This document shows positions 6,944 to 10,318 of a stretch of 10,318 nt of DNA, piece by piece. The position numbers and the translations under genes are program-made. Every line of letters starts with the position of its first letter. Position 1 is the first letter of the stretch. This DNA is from Balneolales bacterium (GTDB taxonomy: Bacteria > Bacteroidota > Rhodothermia > Balneolales > Natronogracilivirgulaceae), in NCBI GenBank assembly GCA_007116685.1, contig SKIC01000304.1, positions 1 through 10,318 on the forward strand, given 5' to 3'. The notes under the pieces are model-generated. The model worked only from the letters and a program-made list of their open reading frames with translations, made no database searches and was not told where the DNA came from.

Positions 6944-7954
6944 ATGTCACCTGAATTAATTACTTCTTTGATCGTATTACTTGGAGCGGCTTTTGTCACT
7001 CTGAACTCAGCGGCTGTTTTGGTATTTGCGGAACGTAAAATTGCGGCATTTATCCAAAACAGATACGGTCCAAACCGTGTTGGTCCTTTTGGTTTGTTGC
7101 AACCAATTGCTGATGTTGTTAAACTTATCCTGAAAGAAGACGTCACTCCTATTCACGGAAATAAAGCGCTTCACACTATTGCTCCAATCATTCCTGTAGT
7201 TACAGCTTTGGCTGCAATTGCAGTAATTCCATTCGGAGACGGATTGTATATCGCAGACATTAACGTTGGTGTACTTTACTTACTTGCGGTTACTTCTGTA
7301 GGTGTTTACGGGGTAACTTTAGCGGGTTGGGCATCAAATAGTAAATACTCGCTTTTAGGAGGTTTGCGTGCCGCTGCTCAAATGTTGAGCTACGAATTAC
7401 CAATGGGTATTGCAATTGCGTCATGTATTCTATACGCCGCTTCTTTAAGCATGGTAGACATCGTAAACTCACAGGAAGTTTGGTGGAATATCTTCCGAAA
7501 TCCCATCGGATTTGTAATCTTTACCATTGCCGCTTTTGCGGAAGCCAACCGTGCTCCATTCGACCTTGTTGAAGCAGAACAAGAACTTGTTGGTGGTTTC
7601 CACACTGAGTACTCGGGTATGAAATTCGGTATGTTTTTCCTTGCTGAGTACATGCACGTAATGATTGGCTCGATGTTAATCGTAACTTTCTTTCTCGGTG
7701 GCTACCACCTCCCATTTGCCGGATACTGGTTACCGGAAATGTCACCGCTCTGGAAAGGTATTTTGGATGTGCACGTTTTCCTCGGAAAAACATTTTTAAT
7801 GGCCTTTGTATTTATATGGGTTCGTTGGACAATCCCAAGATTTAAATACAATCAGTTGATGTATTTCTGTTGGGCACGATTGCTACCTCTTGGAATCATC
7901 AACTTCGTAGCTATTGCCATCATCATCATGGTATATAACACCTACTTCAGTTAA
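6944..7954 (+). CDS. nuoH: NADH-quinone oxidoreductase subunit H
   Basis: Membrane subunit (ND1/Nqo8 homologue) that anchors the peripheral arm and closes the quinone chamber. It is 336 residues, normal length, with about eight hydrophobic helices. Family signatures are AERKIAAFIQNRYGPNRVGP (29-48), GLRAAAQMLSYELPMG, and EANRAPFDLVEAEQELVGGF (200-219) followed by HTEYSGMKF; these acidic loops are involved in coupling quinone reduction to proton movement. The leader contains AAAGAAG, the nearest thing to a ribosome-binding site in the operon, about 7 bases before the ATG. It is the last gene of the operon: a strong terminator begins 10 bases after its stop and the usual next gene, nuoI, is not present. 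Confidence 0.97.
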   Translation: MSPELITSLIVLLGAAFVTLNSAAVLVFAERKIAAFIQNRYGPNRVGPFGLLQPIADVVKLILKEDVTPIHGNKALHTIAPIIPVVTALAAIAVIPFGDGLYIADINVGVLYLLAVTSVGVYGVTLAGWASNSKYSLLGGLRAAAQMLSYELPMGIAIASCILYAASLSMVDIVNSQEVWWNIFRNPIGFVIFTIAAFAEANRAPFDLVEAEQELVGGFHTEYSGMKFGMFFLAEYMHVMIGSMLIVTFFLGGYHLPFAGYWLPEMSPLWKGILDVHVFLGKTFLMAFVFIWVRWTIPRFKYNQLMYFCWARLLPLGIINFVAIAIIIMVYNTYFS

Positions 7955-7964
7955 TCATTTTTTT

Positions 7965-8000
7965 AAGTATTCCCGAACAAAATTCGGGAATACTTTTTTT
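7965..8000 (+). terminator. Rho-independent terminator of the nuoA-H operon
   Basis: AAGTATTCCCGAA (7965-7977) and TTCGGGAATACTT (7983-7995) form a perfect 13-bp stem with a CAAAA loop. Seven consecutive T residues (7994-8000) overlap and follow the right arm. It begins 10 bases after the nuoH stop. On the opposite strand the hairpin is followed by a run of A, so it works only for plus-strand transcription. It should end the operon transcript and insulate the lipoprotein gene downstream. Confidence 0.92.
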
Positions 8001-8011
8001 ATCCTCACAGA

Positions 8012-8027
8012 GTTATTAAGTGATAAC
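8012..8027. repeat. Short inverted repeat upstream of the lipoprotein gene
   Basis: GTTAT (8012-8016) and ATAAC (8023-8027) are reverse complements with a six-base spacer. They lie in the 62-base gap between the nuo terminator and the lipoprotein start, where the promoter of the lipoprotein operon should be. It could be an operator half-site pair, but five-base arms are easily produced by chance. I could not identify convincing -35 and -10 boxes in this gap. Confidence 0.2.
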
Positions 8028-8062
8028 GAAAATCAACTCTATCCCCTCTTTTTATTGTGAGC

Positions 8063-8923
8063 ATGCCGCAAGCGCAACTTTTTAAACAACCTATCGCCTC
8101 GCCGTATCTATTGCGCTATTTAATTATCTCCGTTTTACTCACTCTGATTCTTGCACTATCCTCTTGCGATGAAAAAATTATCTCTGATAACGATAGTGTA
8201 ATTGTTCAAACGCCCCTGCGCGAAATTATTATCGATCCTTCAAATATCACATTTGAACCAGAAATGGGAATTAAAGACACCATAATCCCAATTAATATTC
8301 AAATAAGTGTAAATACAGATGACTTGCTAGATTTAATTGACCGTAAAGGTGTTTCCATAGATGATGTTGAAGCAGAAGTTTTGTTCAGAAGAGATAAAGA
8401 ACCTGAATCTCGCTTTTCAGTAAATCTGAACAATTTCTCCCTTGATGATCAGCAATTTACCGGAACCTATACCCTTAGGATATCCACAGTTTCTTTGACT
8501 GATTATATTTTGTATGCAAGATTATTAAATCCGGAGTTTAGTCAGCAGACAGTACAGACCAATCTCTCCATACAAGGGTTTCCAGCTGGTGAAACATTTA
8601 TTGAGTCCGTTCAACACCCCGATACTGTATTTATACCCAATCAAGGCAATGTATCATTTACAATTGGTGCGGTTGCAAAAAATACTGTGGATGACAGTTC
8701 CATCGAATCAGTTTTCGTTGAACTTTACGACAGAGACGGAATACAATTAGGTGGAGAACCCTTTCTCCTTGAACCGGATTTCGAAACGCTAGATCAGTTT
8801 TATTCCAGAACATTCCAAATTGGCGAAAACAATCAACAGGATGAAATTAGACTGGAATTCTACGCAGTAGATATTTTCGGTACCGTTAGTGACATTCTCA
8901 TTTCTAACTTTGTTATCCGATGA
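8063..8923 (+). CDS. Putative lipoprotein, function unknown
   Basis: I do not recognise the family. The protein has 286 residues from the ATG at 8063; an in-frame GTG at 8057 and a TTG at 8111 are alternative starts. A hydrophobic segment (about 20-34) ends in the lipobox LSSC, so Cys35 should be lipidated. It is followed by acidic residues (Asp36, Glu37). The TTG start would give an 18-residue signal peptide beginning MRYLII, more usual than the 34 residues from ATG. The mature part is acidic, lacks further hydrophobic helices and alternates short beta-strand-like segments. It may fold as two Ig-like beta-sandwiches (about 45-165 and 175-286), but this is a guess from pattern. No catalytic motif is visible. 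No Shine-Dalgarno sequence precedes any start. Its stop overlaps the start of the next gene (ATGA), so the two are probably one operon, and the products may meet at the cell envelope. Confidence 0.75.
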   Translation: MPQAQLFKQPIASPYLLRYLIISVLLTLILALSSCDEKIISDNDSVIVQTPLREIIIDPSNITFEPEMGIKDTIIPINIQISVNTDDLLDLIDRKGVSIDDVEAEVLFRRDKEPESRFSVNLNNFSLDDQQFTGTYTLRISTVSLTDYILYARLLNPEFSQQTVQTNLSIQGFPAGETFIESVQHPDTVFIPNQGNVSFTIGAVAKNTVDDSSIESVFVELYDRDGIQLGGEPFLLEPDFETLDQFYSRTFQIGENNQQDEIRLEFYAVDIFGTVSDILISNFVIR

Positions 8924-10318
8924 GAATATCCGCTCTTATAGTATTATTTTTATCTACCCTGCTACCAAGCCACACTTTCGGTCAATTTACAGGACCTTTA
9001 GACTCAGAATTTCGTTCTATCAGTCAAAATTCGGTTTCCAGTATGGAAGCAAATGGTGACACATTATGGGTAAGTCCCAGATTAAATTTCTCAATACCTA
9101 CTAGTCATGAGTGGTTTGTTCCCTCTCAAGCTGATTCGGTTCTAAAAGGCAGAGGCAGAGTTTTTTCATTGGCTATTTCTCAAGACACCCTGATTGTTGG
9201 ATTAGGTTATAACGATTCGGATGCTGCGGGAAATCCTCAAACTCAAATGGGCATTTACTTCTCAACTGATGGTGGAGATACCTTTAGTTTATCAGGCACA
9301 GACAGAACATTAGATACTCTTACTGAGGATAACACAGTTATTTTTGATGACAATGGCAGAGAAAGAACTCTAATGAGTCTGACTTATGGTGGCAGCGAAG
9401 TTTTAGCCAGCCCGATAACGGTGCCTCAACAGTCCCCTCCATTTGAAGTTGATTTTAAAGGTGATGTCATATTTTTTGCGGGATGGGCGTCCGGAATTCG
9501 CCGGTCTACTGATTTTGGTGAAACTTGGGAGAGAATTCTGCTACCTCCTACGGAACTCAACGAACTGACTCCTGAGGGAGAATACAATTTCATATTTGAT
9601 CCGGTTACGCCTTCTCAGGGATCCATCAATAGCCAGGTAATTCCTCAAGGCTGGAGAAACTTTGTGGCATTTTCTGTCTATATAGATCGAAAAAACAATC
9701 TTGTTTATGCCGGAACAGCTGCTGGCCTAAATGTATCAGACAACGCCTTAACGGCACCTGCAGATAGCATCAGATGGCAACGAGTTGGTTATGATCAAAA
9801 CCGCCGTAACGGTTTGCTAGGGGATTGGATAATCACCATTCGACAAAATCCATGGAATGATGAACTTTGGCTGACAAACCAAGTGGTACAAGGCAATCGT
9901 GGTGAACAAGACGGCCTGGTTTCTACTACCGATGGAGGAAATACATTCAGGCAACATCTTCCTGGTGAAAGAATTAACGATGTGCAGTTTGATGGTTCAA
10001 CCATTTACGCTGCCGGAGACAACGGCTTGTTCATCAGCCATAATAATGGAGACAATTGGAGACAAATTCGCCAGATTCGTAGCCAGAATACCTTTATCAG
10101 AGCCAGTGCCCGTTATTTTAGCTTAGCTAAAACCAATGATAAAATATGGGTTGGTACTAACGATGGCATCGCCAGCAGTTCTGACCGGGGAGAAACCTGG
10201 TCAATTACCCGAACTAACATGCCTTTAGAAGGCGGAAATCAGTTTCAGGAAGATGCCCCTTCCGTCAAAACTTACGCTTACCCAAATCCATTTTCACCAA
10301 GGGCTCACGAGGTAACCA
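8920..10318 (+). CDS. Secreted Asp-box (BNR/sortilin-type) beta-propeller protein with C-terminal sorting tail, incomplete at right edge
   Basis: The frame from ATG 8920 is open for 466 codons to the window edge. A signal peptide is clear: MRIS, a hydrophobic core, then HTFGQ with likely cleavage before Gln22, a junction common in Bacteroidota-like exported proteins. Five Asp-box motifs (S/T-x-D-x-G-x-T-W/F) are visible: 115-122 STDGGDTF, 196-203 STDFGETW, 336-343 TTDGGNTF, 373-380 SHNNGDNW (Asp replaced by Asn) and 420-427 SSDRGETW. These mark blades of a sialidase/VPS10/Ycf48-like beta-propeller. Just before the edge, YPNPFSP (454-460) begins what looks like a FlgD-Ig or type IX secretion sorting domain. 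That predicts export and surface attachment or release. No sialidase catalytic set can be recognised, so an enzymatic role is not supported; binding or scaffolding is more likely. The ATG overlaps the lipoprotein stop, suggesting coupled translation. Confidence 0.85.
   Translation, partial: MRISALIVLFLSTLLPSHTFGQFTGPLDSEFRSISQNSVSSMEANGDTLWVSPRLNFSIPTSHEWFVPSQADSVLKGRGRVFSLAISQDTLIVGLGYNDSDAAGNPQTQMGIYFSTDGGDTFSLSGTDRTLDTLTEDNTVIFDDNGRERTLMSLTYGGSEVLASPITVPQQSPPFEVDFKGDVIFFAGWASGIRRSTDFGETWERILLPPTELNELTPEGEYNFIFDPVTPSQGSINSQVIPQGWRNFVAFSVYIDRKNNLVYAGTAAGLNVSDNALTAPADSIRWQRVGYDQNRRNGLLGDWIITIRQNPWNDELWLTNQVVQGNRGEQDGLVSTTDGGNTFRQHLPGERINDVQFDGSTIYAAGDNGLFISHNNGDNWRQIRQIRSQNTFIRASARYFSLAKTNDKIWVGTNDGIASSSDRGETWSITRTNMPLEGGNQFQEDAPSVKTYAYPNPFSPRAHEVT

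Noticed and set aside
7521..7793. Antisense open frame of 90 codons inside nuoH, overlapping two other antisense frames
   Set aside because: Three different antisense frames are open over the same conserved membrane-protein region. This reflects codon composition, not genes.
8012..8062. Sequences resembling lac operator halves (GATAAC and TTGTGAGC) before the lipoprotein gene
   Set aside because: The pieces are in the wrong order and about 30 bases apart, and no LacI-type regulator gene is present. Coincidence is the simplest explanation.
9899..10126. Plus-strand open frame of 75 codons inside the propeller gene
   Set aside because: It is out of frame with the long reading frame that carries the Asp-box repeats, and its translation has no domain signature.

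Overview
The window is dominated by one operon for the first eight subunits of respiratory complex I (nuoA-B-C-D-E-F-G-H, 650-7954), flanked by unrelated accessory genes. Several signs suggest a member of the Bacteroidota/Rhodothermota/Balneolota group. Starts lack Shine-Dalgarno sequences and sit in A/T-rich leaders. One secreted protein ends its signal peptide in a Gly-Gln junction, carries Asp-box (BNR) repeats and reaches a C-terminal PNPF motif typical of the FlgD-Ig/type IX sorting tails of that group. A lipoprotein with acidic residues after its cysteine lies beside it. This assignment is an inference from style; no rRNA or other phylogenetic marker is present.

Layout. 1-331 (minus strand) is the 5' end of a gene for a DUF294-type nucleotidyltransferase that runs off the left edge. 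332-649 is an AT-rich divergent intergenic region with several inverted repeats and a good promoter candidate (TTGACA-17 bp-TAATTT) about 30 bases before nuoA. 650-7954 holds nuoA to nuoH, all on the plus strand, with gaps of only 2-14 bases and no internal terminators. A strong hairpin terminator (13-bp perfect stem plus T-run) follows nuoH at 7965-8000. 8063-8923 encodes an unrecognised lipoprotein, overlapping by ATGA with a long secreted Asp-box beta-propeller protein (8920 to the right edge, incomplete).

How the genes work together. NuoE, F and G form the NADH-oxidising arm: FMN and the N3 cluster in NuoF, N1a in NuoE, and N1b, N4 and N5 in NuoG. NuoB, C and D form the connecting quinone module (N2 in NuoB, quinone-pocket His/Tyr in NuoD). 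NuoA and NuoH begin the membrane arm. All ligand residues for these clusters are visible. The remaining subunits (NuoI with N6a/N6b, and the membrane subunits J, K, L, M, N) are not here and must be encoded elsewhere, because transcription appears to end after nuoH. A split set of complex I genes is known from Rhodothermus marinus, which supports the placement. NuoG is compact (579 aa), and all four positions expected to bind the extra N7 cluster are substituted.

Most of the window is conserved housekeeping sequence. The least explained parts are the lipoprotein/Asp-box protein pair on the right and the palindrome-rich divergent intergenic region on the left. I do not see a clear new defence or mobile system.
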